Shown piece by piece: positions 1-6,245 of a DNA stretch of 10,376 nucleotides (its first letter is position 1; the number at the start of each line of letters is the position of its first letter). This stretch comes from Candidatus Stahliibacteriota bacterium. GTDB lineage: Bacteria > Hydrothermota > UBA3073. Location of the stretch: contig DAOUSS010000036.1 in assembly GCA_030627085.1 (NCBI GenBank), positions 1-10,376 on the forward strand, read 5' to 3'. The notes under the pieces are model-generated. The model saw nothing but the letters and a program-made list of their open reading frames with translations. It ran no database searches and had not been told where the DNA came from. Both the position numbers and the translations under genes were made by a program.

Positions 1-18
1 AATTAAATTTACTCCCTG

Positions 19-47
19 CCCCGTTAGATAGTAAACATCTAACGGGG
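19..47. repeat. Perfect 11-bp hairpin
   Basis: CCCCGTTAGAT (19-29) and ATCTAACGGGG (37-47) flank a 7-nt loop. The stem is perfect, but no T-run follows on either strand, so it looks more like a dispersed palindromic element than an intrinsic terminator. It is the outermost element in the gap downstream of mreC. Confidence 0.7.
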
Positions 48-100
48 TGAATGACCTCTGTGGTTTTTCATATTCTTTCATATTATTTTTCACAGTATCG

Positions 101-135
101 TAAAATCAAAAATCAAATATCAAAAATCAAAATTA
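101..135. repeat. AAAAATC heptamer array
   Basis: Tandem 7-nt words TAAAATC, AAAAATC, AAATATC, AAAAATC and AAAATTA. On the minus strand this is T-rich and lies downstream of the mreC hairpins, so it could aid termination of the rseC-mreC transcript. It shares the 12-mer AATATCAAAAAT with the endoQ-mreB gap. Confidence 0.65.
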
Positions 136-139
136 TAGC

Positions 140-198
140 CACAGATTAAAAGCCAATCCTTTTACCTGAATCCATGTAATCTGCTTTTGTAATCTGTG
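140..198. repeat. Imperfect inverted repeat CACAGATTA / TAATCTGTG
   Basis: CACAGATTAAAAGC (140-153) pairs with GCTTTTGTAATCTGTG (183-198) except for a 2-nt bulge. The loop is 29 nt. Words such as TGTAATCTG recur inside it. It lies downstream of mreC and is followed, on the minus strand, by T-rich DNA. Confidence 0.65.
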
Positions 199-204
199 TA
201 ATCA

Positions 205-223
205 GCACGATTTGAAATCGTGC
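205..223. repeat. 19-bp palindrome just after mreC
   Basis: GCACGATTT and AAATCGTGC flank a single G. It begins 6 nt past the mreC stop codon on the minus strand. It could fold in the transcript and protect its 3' end; no U-run follows directly, so a terminator call is not supported. Confidence 0.65.
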
Positions 224-229
224 CTACAT

Positions 230-1105
230 TTACGGTTTTCTCATGCGTTCTCTTATCTTGGGTTCTGGTATTATTGGTTCTATTGCCGGTTTTTCTGATA
301 TTATTGGTCTTTTTATCTTCTTTTTTGGAGTTGGTATGCTGATGGGTACTTCTTCGGGCAATTCCTGTGTTATGATAAATACATATTCAACCAGTGACGG
401 CGCAAATGCCTTCACCCTTGCTACATAGAATAACATATTCTGCGATTTGTTGATGTCTTTTATTACCCCAATAAACAGTCCTTTTGGAAATACTCCTCCT
501 AAACCGGATGTAATTACTGTATCTCCGATATTAATGGATAACCCTATTGGAACATTATCCAGAATAAGTCCGTTCTTTTGGCGTATTATCCCGACTGCTC
601 GTGTGCGAGAATCCATAGCAGATGCTCTGAACGCCGGGTCGTTAAGTGTCCGGACATAAGAAACATCTTTTGCTACATCTGCTACTATACCCAGAAGTCC
701 ATGAGAAGTTATACAGATCATACCCTTTTTGATACCGTCAATTCGTCCTTTGTTTATAAGAATAATTCCCTCATTTGGATAAGGAGAAATTCCCACAACC
801 TCTGCACAGATAAGAGAATACGGTAATTTTTCTTTAAAAGAGAGAAGTTTTGTAAGTCTTTTGTTCTCTTTGACATATGATTGAAAGCGTTCTTTCTCCA
901 TTGAAATTTTAACAAGTTTTTCGCGTAATATCTGATTTTCGCGTCTCGCATCTAAGATGGATGCAATAGAGGTTAGCGGTTTCTGTAAATTTGATATTAT
1001 CCTGGCAGAACCAAGTTGAAATCTTTTACCAGATCGGGTCCCTCCCCATATTATAAAGAGTATCGATATAGATATAAGAATCAGAAATTTCCTGTTAGAA
1101 TTCAT
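230..1105 (-). CDS. mreC: Rod shape-determining protein MreC
   Basis: The protein has 291 residues. MreC is a bitopic inner-membrane protein that links cytoplasmic MreB filaments to periplasmic wall-synthesis enzymes in the elongasome. A short basic N-terminus is followed by one membrane segment (about residues 7-20), a likely coiled coil (about 52-88, rich in Glu, Lys and Leu) and a beta-rich periplasmic domain (about 95-245) with family-like stretches such as GIKKGMICITSHGLLGIV. The tail after residue 248 is rich in Pro, Lys and Ile, is probably disordered, and is longer than many homologues have. The ATG overlaps the mreB stop in an ATGA arrangement, and AAGGG at 1110-1114 inside mreB serves as ribosome binding site, so the two are translationally coupled. 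The usual next gene, mreD, does not follow within the 229 bases left. Identification rests on domain layout and the mreB neighbour. Confidence 0.93.
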   Translation of the reverse strand: MNSNRKFLILISISILFIIWGGTRSGKRFQLGSARIISNLQKPLTSIASILDARRENQILREKLVKISMEKERFQSYVKENKRLTKLLSFKEKLPYSLICAEVVGISPYPNEGIILINKGRIDGIKKGMICITSHGLLGIVADVAKDVSYVRTLNDPAFRASAMDSRTRAVGIIRQKNGLILDNVPIGLSINIGDTVITSGLGGVFPKGLFIGVIKDINKSQNMLFYVARVKAFAPSLVEYVFIITQELPEEVPISIPTPKKKIKRPIISEKPAIEPIIPEPKIRERMRKP

Positions 1106-2130
1106 CTTACCCTTCTCTCTCTTAACAAAATTTTATAGTAATGTTCAAAATTATCTAATATTTTGCCTGTGCCTTTAACCACACATTCAACTGGATTTTC
1201 AGCAAGTTTTACGGGAAGCCCGGTCTCTTTTGAGACAAGTTCAGGAAGACCCCGCAGAAGTGAACCGCCTCCAGTCATAACGATTCCGGATTCTACAATA
1301 TCTGATGCAAGTTCTGGAGGAGTCTTTTCCAGTGCATCCCTCACAGATGCGATTATTCTTTCCAGAGGTTCATGGAGTGCGGCTCTTATCTCCTCTGAAT
1401 TTACTTTCACGGTTCTTGGGAGTCCTGCAACAAGGTCTATTCCCTTAACCTCCGTTTCATCGTCCTCATCAGAGGATGGCAGAGCAGAGCCTATGCTTAC
1501 CTTCACATCTTCTGCGGTTCCCTCTCCAATAAGCAGGTTATACTTTTTCTTTAGATGCTGTATGATAGCATCATTCATTTCGTCTCCTGCTATTCTCACG
1601 GAGACATTTGTTACTATGCCAGACAGTGCTACAACCGCAATTTCAGTCGTACCGCCTCCAACATCTATCACCATGTTGCCCGATGGTGCATTAATAGGTA
1701 AACCTACTCCTATAGCAGCAGCAAGCGGTTCGGGGACAAGGTATACCTCCCTTGCCCCTGCATGTTCTATGGAATCTCTTACTGCGCGATGTTCCACTGC
1801 TGTTATACCCGAAGGAACTGATACCACAACTCTCGGCCTTATGAAAAGTCTTCTTGCTTGCACCTTTGACAGCAATACCCTTAGCAGTTCCTCAACCATC
1901 TCAAAATCAGCTATAACACCATCCTTCATTGGCCTTACCGCAGTTATAGTATCAGGAGTTCTTCCAAGCATCTTCTTCGCCTCAACTCCTATTGCTATCG
2001 ACCTGTTTGTAGATTTTTCAATTGCAACAACTGTTGGCTCATTCAATACAATGCCTTTTCCTTTTATATAAATCAATGTTGTTGCTGTACCGAGGTCTAT
2101 ACCAATATCATTTCCGATAAGCCACTTCAT
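1102..2130 (-). CDS. mreB: Actin-like rod shape protein MreB
   Basis: The protein has 342 residues, normal for MreB, the cytoplasmic ATP-binding actin homologue that forms short membrane-bound filaments and positions lateral wall synthesis. The nucleotide-binding motifs are clear: phosphate-1 loop DLGTATT at 12-18, phosphate-2 loop DVGGGTTE at 156-163, and the adenosine motif MTGGGSLLRG at 285-294. The family stretch IGEGTAEDVKVSIGSA lies at 201-216; the third position after I is usually followed by Arg or Ala where this has Gly. A Leu-Phe pair at 95-96 sits where thermophile MreB has its membrane-insertion loop. A G-run (2135-2139) lies 4 nt before the ATG. It is separated from endoQ by 67 bases containing a 20-bp palindrome, so the link to the upstream operon is likely but could be attenuated. 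Confidence 0.97.
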   Translation of the reverse strand: MKWLIGNDIGIDLGTATTLIYIKGKGIVLNEPTVVAIEKSTNRSIAIGVEAKKMLGRTPDTITAVRPMKDGVIADFEMVEELLRVLLSKVQARRLFIRPRVVVSVPSGITAVEHRAVRDSIEHAGAREVYLVPEPLAAAIGVGLPINAPSGNMVIDVGGGTTEIAVVALSGIVTNVSVRIAGDEMNDAIIQHLKKKYNLLIGEGTAEDVKVSIGSALPSSDEDDETEVKGIDLVAGLPRTVKVNSEEIRAALHEPLERIIASVRDALEKTPPELASDIVESGIVMTGGGSLLRGLPELVSKETGLPVKLAENPVECVVKGTGKILDNFEHYYKILLRERRVR

Positions 2131-2143
2131 ATAACCCCCATAA

Positions 2144-2205
2144 TAATATCAAAAATTAAACCTGCCTGCCGGCAGGCAGGAATCAAAATGCAAAAATTTA
2201 AAATA
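2144..2205. repeat. GC palindrome set in A-rich short repeats
   Basis: In the endoQ-mreB gap, a perfect 20-bp palindrome (2161-2180, CCTGCCTGCCGGCAGGCAGG) sits inside A-rich words of the type ATCAAAAATT and AATCAAAATGC. The left flank shares the 12-mer AATATCAAAAAT with the array at 116-127. The palindrome can form a 10-bp stem but is not followed by a U-run on the minus strand, so it is not a standard intrinsic terminator. The right end of the A-rich text reaches into the last codons of endoQ. It looks like a dispersed palindromic element that could also act as a transcript hairpin or processing site between endoQ and mreB. Confidence 0.75.
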
Positions 2206-3427
2206 GTGATAACTGTTTTTTCTCTTTTTCCCCCTCAACAATACTTATCTCTCCATATACTCCGTCATATCCTGCCAGCACGCTTATCCTGCCTTCTCTT
2301 GTCCTTATTATTGCGTTTGCAAGTCTATCTCCCGCGATGGATGCAAGTTCGTCATACGACGCATCAATGAGGCAAGCAAATTCATTTCCAAATTTGTTTA
2401 TGAGTTTGTGGTGTTCTGTTTCGACCTTCACAGATTCAACACCCACTGATAATACCTCGCTTATTATCTCTCTTAATGGGACCAAATGTTTAAATGGTAT
2501 TGCATTTTCGGGCATCGGAGCGTCTTTTTTTCTATCAGATAGAAGATGTACCCGATGCAGAACCCCAATAGTTATTTTGCCACCGCATACAGGACAGATA
2601 TTGTTGTGATAGATCGCCTCATCGGGTGGTATCCTTACCCCGCATTTTCTATGGCCGTCATAGTGGTATTTGCCCTCTTCCGGGAAGAACTCGATTGTAT
2701 ACTTAAATTTTTTCTTATCCTTGTTTTTTATTGTATTCTTTATTTCAAAATAGTCAATATCACAGTTAAAGCAGTTTGCCTCTCTTCCCAGATTACGCGG
2801 GGAATGTGCATCCGAGTTAGATATAAGGGTAAATCTGTCAAGCGCAGAGATACGCCAGTTCATTGGTGGGTCTGATGAGAGCCCCGTCTCAAGGGCGAAT
2901 ATTTGATTGGTATTCTCACCGAAACATTCTTCAATTCTGTCAAACCCCGAGAACGCCCCAAAGAGTGAAAAATGTGGTGTCCATATGTGGGCAGGGACGA
3001 TAAAAGCATCTTTAGATGCTTTAAAAATAATCTCTACCATATTTTCTGATGGTAGTGAGAGTATGGGTCTTCCGTCAGAGCCAAGTTTACCATATTTGGA
3101 AAGGGCTTTAGATACCCTATCCGCGTCTTCAAAGGACGGAACATACACAATATTGTGTATCTTTCTTAACCTTCCGTTTTTTACATAAATGTTGCTTACC
3201 TCAGTTTCAAGGATGAAATATACATCGTCGCACAGGAATATTCCATCTGCGTAAGGAGTGAGTGCAGATTTGAGTTCCTCCCTCCAGAGAGGATGGGTAA
3301 AGTCTCCTGTAGCGACAAGAGAGAGTCCCTTTTCTTTTGCTCCCCTTGCTATATTTGAAGGAACCATCTTCTTTGAAGTTGCTCTCGAGTATTTAGAGTG
3401 TATGTGCAGATCAGCAAAAAACTGCAT
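2198..3427 (-). CDS. Endonuclease Q family PHP-domain nuclease
   Basis: The protein has 409 residues and resembles endonuclease Q (EndoQ), known from Thermococcales and some bacteria. EndoQ nicks DNA 5' of deaminated bases (uracil, hypoxanthine, xanthine) and abasic sites. An N-terminal PHP metal-dependent phosphoesterase domain shows DLHIHSKYS (D6, H8, H10), TGDFTHP (D42, H45), an Asp/Glu segment around E74-E76, PAHIWTPH (H147, H152) and NSDAHSPRNLG (D206, H208). A zinc site follows: C262, C278 and C281 (CPVCGGK) with H255 or H259 nearby. The last five residues, QLSLF (405-409), match the consensus bacterial beta-clamp binding pentapeptide; archaeal EndoQ is reported to bind PCNA. It starts 3 nt after the mutL stop, with GGGAGG inside mutL as ribosome binding site. 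Genes of this type are often misnamed helicase or generic PHP phosphoesterase. I am confident of the family; substrate preference is inferred. Confidence 0.88.
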   Translation of the reverse strand: MQFFADLHIHSKYSRATSKKMVPSNIARGAKEKGLSLVATGDFTHPLWREELKSALTPYADGIFLCDDVYFILETEVSNIYVKNGRLRKIHNIVYVPSFEDADRVSKALSKYGKLGSDGRPILSLPSENMVEIIFKASKDAFIVPAHIWTPHFSLFGAFSGFDRIEECFGENTNQIFALETGLSSDPPMNWRISALDRFTLISNSDAHSPRNLGREANCFNCDIDYFEIKNTIKNKDKKKFKYTIEFFPEEGKYHYDGHRKCGVRIPPDEAIYHNNICPVCGGKITIGVLHRVHLLSDRKKDAPMPENAIPFKHLVPLREIISEVLSVGVESVKVETEHHKLINKFGNEFACLIDASYDELASIAGDRLANAIIRTREGRISVLAGYDGVYGEISIVEGEKEKKQLSLF

Positions 3428-3430
3428 ACA

Positions 3431-4978
3431 TTACCTCCCGAACCTCCTTGAAAGTTCCTCTATACTCCACTTTATCATTGTGGGTCTGCCGTGCGGACAG
3501 AAGTAAGGATTCTCGGTTGCAAAGAGATCGTCTATAATTGCATTCATCTCATCGGGAGTTAATTTGTCTTTTTGCTTGATTGCCCCCCTACAGGCGAATA
3601 TTCTGGCGATATCGGAAAATGGTTTTGCATCCCTTATTTCATAGAGTATCTGCTTGAACTCATCTTCGGTGAAATCCGTTAAGAGAGAGGATACACCTGT
3701 TATTCTTACAGTCCTCTCTCCGAACTTTTCTACTTCAAACCCAAACTTTGTAAGGACATCCCTGAGCTTCATAAAAATCTCGTATTCATTTGCGGAGAGA
3801 ACCACTATCAGAGGAAACAGGAGTTTCTGCGAAGCGGGTTTATTTTTCATAATCTTTTCGTAAAGTATCCTCTCATGTGCAGCATGCTGGTCAATTATGA
3901 GAACACCAGTTTTCGTTTGTGCAAATATATATGAGTTGTGAAGTTGCCAGAATGCTGTTGGTTCCATCTCCCATGCGTAACCTCTCTCTCGCAGTTCTGC
4001 TTCTGTTCCTATGCCCACACTCTCTCTTACTGCCTCAAATATAATGCTGTATATGAGATTATCGTCTGCAAATCTGACCTCTTCTTTTCTCGGGTGAACA
4101 TTTACATCTACGAGGTTCTTATCCACAGACAGATTAAGAATAAATGATGGTGCTCTCTCTCTTGTTGGAATCCCATATGCATTTTTTACAGCGCTTCGGA
4201 TAAGACCACTCCTAACAAGCCTTTTATTGACAAATGTATATTCCAATCTCCCTCTCTCTTTCAAATATTCTGGCAGAGATATATAACCTGAGAGATTTAA
4301 ACTGTTTTTTTTATACTCCAGATGTATCATCTCGCTTGCCACTTCATCTCCAAAAAGCTCCTTTATTCTCTCTTCCGGTGTGATTTTTTCAAGGTGCAAG
4401 GTCAGACTTTGATTGTGAAAGAGAGAAAAGGATATTTCGGGGTATACAAGAGCAATTCCTGTTATTATTCTCTTAATCTTTTCTGCCTCCAGGTAATCCG
4501 ATTTCAGAAATTTTCTCCTTGCAGGCACATTAAAGAACAGATTCCTTACAGTTACAGTAGTTCCTCTCTCGCGCGGTCTCGGAATAACCTCTTCAACATT
4601 TCCAGCGCTTATTCTCAGATAGATACCCTCAGTTCCCTCTTTTTTCGTATGTATCTCCATTATTGATACCCTTGCAATGCTTGAGAGTGCTTCTCCTCTA
4701 AATCCAAGCGTGGCGAGAGTGCTTATATCTTCGATACTTCTTATCTTGCTCGTTGAATGAGAGAGAAAAGATAATTTTGCGTCCTCTTCTTTCATTCCTT
4801 CGCCATCATCTGCTACAGAGATAAAGTTCTTTCCGCCTCCAGTGAAGGATATGGATATCTTTTTCGCCCCCGCATCTATAGAATTCTCAACGAGTTCCTT
4901 GACGACGGATGCGGGTCTCTCTACGACCTCGCCGGCAGCAATCTTTTGTATGGTATCATTGTCAAGTAATACTATCAT
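3431..4978 (-). CDS. mutL: DNA mismatch repair protein MutL, endonuclease type
   Basis: The protein has 515 residues. MutL couples mismatch recognition by MutS to strand incision. The N-terminal GHKL ATPase has KELVENSIDAGA with catalytic E28 and N32, DDGEGM at 57-62, STSK at 76-79 and GFRGEAL at 92-98. A linker near 320-340 is short. The C-terminal domain has the nicking-endonuclease motif DQHAAHERILYE (363-374), ACRGAIK (462-468), CPHGRP (494-499) and a terminal FGR, all hallmarks of endonuclease-proficient MutL from organisms lacking MutH. QKLLFP (384-389) matches the Q-x2-(L/I)-x-P clamp-binding motif known in Bacillus MutL. The ATG is supported by the usual 13-residue spacing to IAAGEVVERP, yet it has no Shine-Dalgarno sequence; an array of GTYATTRR units lies immediately upstream. 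No mutS is in the window. Confidence 0.97.
   Translation of the reverse strand: MIVLLDNDTIQKIAAGEVVERPASVVKELVENSIDAGAKKISISFTGGGKNFISVADDGEGMKEEDAKLSFLSHSTSKIRSIEDISTLATLGFRGEALSSIARVSIMEIHTKKEGTEGIYLRISAGNVEEVIPRPRERGTTVTVRNLFFNVPARRKFLKSDYLEAEKIKRIITGIALVYPEISFSLFHNQSLTLHLEKITPEERIKELFGDEVASEMIHLEYKKNSLNLSGYISLPEYLKERGRLEYTFVNKRLVRSGLIRSAVKNAYGIPTRERAPSFILNLSVDKNLVDVNVHPRKEEVRFADDNLIYSIIFEAVRESVGIGTEAELRERGYAWEMEPTAFWQLHNSYIFAQTKTGVLIIDQHAAHERILYEKIMKNKPASQKLLFPLIVVLSANEYEIFMKLRDVLTKFGFEVEKFGERTVRITGVSSLLTDFTEDEFKQILYEIRDAKPFSDIARIFACRGAIKQKDKLTPDEMNAIIDDLFATENPYFCPHGRPTMIKWSIEELSRRFGR
3435..3440 (-). promoter_or_regulatory. Ribosome binding site of endoQ inside mutL
   Basis: On the minus strand GGGAGG overlaps the last codons of mutL and lies 7 nt before the endoQ ATG (3425-3427). 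It supports that start and implies coupled translation of the two genes. Confidence 0.75.
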
Positions 4979-4988
4979 AGTGGATAAA

Positions 4989-5055
4989 GTTATTGAGTTA
5001 TTAGGTCATTAGTTATTGGTCATTAGTCATTGGGTTATTGGTCATTGGTCATTTA
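4989..5055. repeat. GTYATTRR array, nine units
   Basis: The rseC-mutL gap consists almost wholly of nine tandem 7-8 nt units read on the plus strand: GTTATTGA, GTTATTAG, GTCATTA, GTTATTG, GTCATTA, GTCATTGG, GTTATTG, GTCATTG and GTCATTTA. The last unit overlaps the rseC stop codon (5053-5055). Units vary mainly by T/C at position 3 and by A/G at the end. The array stops about 10 nt before the mutL ATG and leaves no Shine-Dalgarno sequence. Related arrays occur at 6194-6225, 7975-8014 and 10028-10091. Confidence 0.85.
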
Positions 5056-5466
5056 TCCTTGTTCCTCAGTCTCTATAGTTTGAACTATCTTTGGTCGTAG
5101 GCGAATATTGTTCTTCTGCCTTTTATCTATCCACCTTAAAATGGTAAACCATAAGATAAGTAAAAACAGCCCAATAAGACCTGATACGGCTTCACCGAGT
5201 AAACGATTGAAAACGAGGAATCCACCACATAGGAGTAATATCGGAATAAGAAATATAAAGGTCAAGGAGAGATAGAAACTTTTTTGTGGTATTTCCAATG
5301 TAACCTTATCACCTGTTTTTGCTCCTATTGTGTTCTCTGCCTGTACAATTCGCTTTTCCCCACCCGTGCAGAATGCCTTTGCTGCACAGGTTTTACAACC
5401 ACTTCCAGCCACTTCTACAAAGGCATTGGAATCCTCTGTCTTTATTACAGTTCCACTCTCCAGCAT
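5053..5466 (-). CDS. rseC: RseC/MucC-family SoxR-reducing system protein
   Basis: The protein has 137 residues with the RseC/MucC layout: a small N-terminal beta domain with the cysteine cluster GCKTCAAKAFC (C24, C27, C33), then two membrane segments (about 64-86 and 93-110) and a basic, charged C-terminus. In Enterobacteria RseC belongs to the reducing system that, with the Rnf homologues RsxABCDGE, keeps SoxR reduced; it also modulates sigmaE. In anaerobes rseC-like genes are often found close to rnf genes, and rnfE and rnfA lie about 2 kb away here. The cysteines may hold an iron-sulfur cluster or take part in thiol redox. The start is backed by AAGG 6 nt upstream. It is the first gene of the minus-strand run leading to mutL, endoQ, mreB and mreC. 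Its actual partner in this organism is unknown. Confidence 0.85.
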   Translation of the reverse strand: MLESGTVIKTEDSNAFVEVAGSGCKTCAAKAFCTGGEKRIVQAENTIGAKTGDKVTLEIPQKSFYLSLTFIFLIPILLLCGGFLVFNRLLGEAVSGLIGLFLLILWFTILRWIDKRQKNNIRLRPKIVQTIETEEQG

Positions 5467-5481
5467 AATTTACCTTATTTC

Positions 5482-5510
5482 ATTATACCACAATTTTTTC
5501 GAAAAATCAA
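5482..5510 (-). promoter_or_regulatory. Sigma70-type extended -10 promoter of rseC operon
   Basis: Read on the minus strand, TTGATT (5510-5505), a 17-nt spacer and TATAAT (5487-5482) preceded by TGG form an extended -10 promoter. The predicted start of transcription, near 5475, lies only about 9 nt before the rseC ATG, so the transcript would have a very short leader that includes little more than the AAGG. Confidence 0.75.
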
Positions 5511-5570
5511 GAGAAAAAATCCGTTTTTTCTAAATATACCGCATGGTATTCTTGCATATGTGAGCAACTC

Positions 5571-5592
5571 TGTAGGGCAAGTCAGCCCTGCA
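5571..5592. repeat. Hairpin-forming inverted repeat
   Basis: TGTAGGGC and GCCCTGCA flank a 6-nt loop (AAGTCA), giving an 8-bp stem with one G-U pair. It lies between the two divergent promoters of rseC and the Mut7-C gene. It has no T-run on either side, so it is not a clear terminator. It could be a dispersed palindrome or an operator-like element. Confidence 0.5.
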
Positions 5593-5623
5593 AACACTTA
5601 TCGAGGAATTTAAGATAAAAAAC

Positions 5624-5652
5624 TTGCAATTTATCTAAAATTATGTTATAAT
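5624..5652 (+). promoter_or_regulatory. Sigma70-type extended -10 promoter of the Mut7-C gene
   Basis: TTGCAA (5624-5629), a 17-nt spacer and a perfect TATAAT (5647-5652) preceded by TGT form a strong extended -10 promoter. Transcription should start near 5659, about 45 nt before the ATG of the RNase-domain gene. It may also serve the SpoIID-domain gene, since no convincing promoter is seen between the two. Confidence 0.8.
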
Positions 5653-5703
5653 GGAAAAAACGTGAGCTCCTATATGGTTAAATAGTTCTCTTTTTTGGTC
5701 ATT

Positions 5704-6174
5704 ATGTCTTGTGATTTGCCAAAATTTATAGTTGATTTTATGCTCGGCAAACTTGCCAGAAATTTGCGATTGTTGGGATTAAACACTGTATACATCAGGC
5801 ATTTAAATAGAAAGGATATATTAACTCGTTCTCTTGAAGAGGAAAGAATTCTGCTTACAAGATCCCACAATTTTCCTAAAAGAAGTAACATATATATCAT
5901 AGAGACAGATAACCCCCTTGAGCAGACAAAAGAGGTAGTTAAGGTATTCAAACTTTCACCAACCCCCTTTACACGCTGTGCGGTATGTAACCTGCCCATT
6001 GAAAAGGTAAATAAAGAGGATGTAAAGGAGAAGGTGCCACCATTTGTATTTAAAACACAAAATGAGTTCGCTAGATGTGCGGGATGTGGAAGAATATACT
6101 GGAAAGGTACACATTATGAGAATATCAGAAAGATGATAGGCGAAATAATGGGGGATAATGGGGTGATGGAGTGA
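5704..6174 (+). CDS. Mut7-C RNase domain protein with zinc ribbon
   Basis: The protein has 156 residues from the ATG; an in-frame TTG nine bases earlier is possible but less likely. It matches the Mut7-C family (formerly DUF82), a PIN-fold predicted RNase domain joined to a zinc ribbon. The N-terminal signature is KFIVDFMLGKLARNLRLLG (about 7-25), with the acidic residue D11 and further acidic residues (D38, E45-E47) as candidate metal ligands. The ribbon has CAVC (C92, C95) and CAGC (C125, C128) around VPPFVFKTQNEFARC, followed by GRIYWKGTHYENI, all typical of the family. The natural substrate of bacterial members is not established. It has no clear Shine-Dalgarno sequence. It lies directly behind a strong promoter and 71 nt before the SpoIID-domain gene. 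Confidence 0.9.
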   Translation: MSCDLPKFIVDFMLGKLARNLRLLGLNTVYIRHLNRKDILTRSLEEERILLTRSHNFPKRSNIYIIETDNPLEQTKEVVKVFKLSPTPFTRCAVCNLPIEKVNKEDVKEKVPPFVFKTQNEFARCAGCGRIYWKGTHYENIRKMIGEIMGDNGVME

Positions 6175-6193
6175 TGGAAAGAAAAAAGGATAA

Positions 6194-6225
6194 GTTAATT
6201 GGTTGATTAGTTAATTAGTTGATTA
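6194..6225. repeat. GTTRATTR array, four units
   Basis: Four head-to-tail octamers, GTTAATTG, GTTGATTA, GTTAATTA and GTTGATTA, alternate A and G at position 4. They are followed by GCAAGTCAAAAT. The 16-mer ATTAGCAAGTCAAAAT (6222-6237) recurs exactly at 10009-10024, also upstream of a plus-strand gene. The block ends 9 nt before the ATG of the SpoIID-domain gene, which has no Shine-Dalgarno sequence. Confidence 0.8.
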
Positions 6226-6245
6226 GCAAGTCAAAATTACATAGT

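Noticed and set aside
19..47. Intrinsic terminator for the mreC operon
   Set aside because: The stem is perfect but no U-run follows on the minus strand. I keep it only as a palindrome.
1163..2071. Long plus-strand open frame of about 300 codons opposite mreB
   Set aside because: It lies wholly within mreB on the other strand, is dominated by Ser, Thr and Pro, and shows no domain. It is a shadow of the strongly conserved mreB codons.
3700..4620. Repeated CTCTCTCTC tracts on the plus strand
   Set aside because: They lie inside mutL and come from runs of GAG/AGA codons for Glu and Arg; they need no separate explanation.
4989..5055. CRISPR-like array
   Set aside because: Units are 7-8 nt with no spacers and no cas genes nearby. 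It is a simple tandem repeat.
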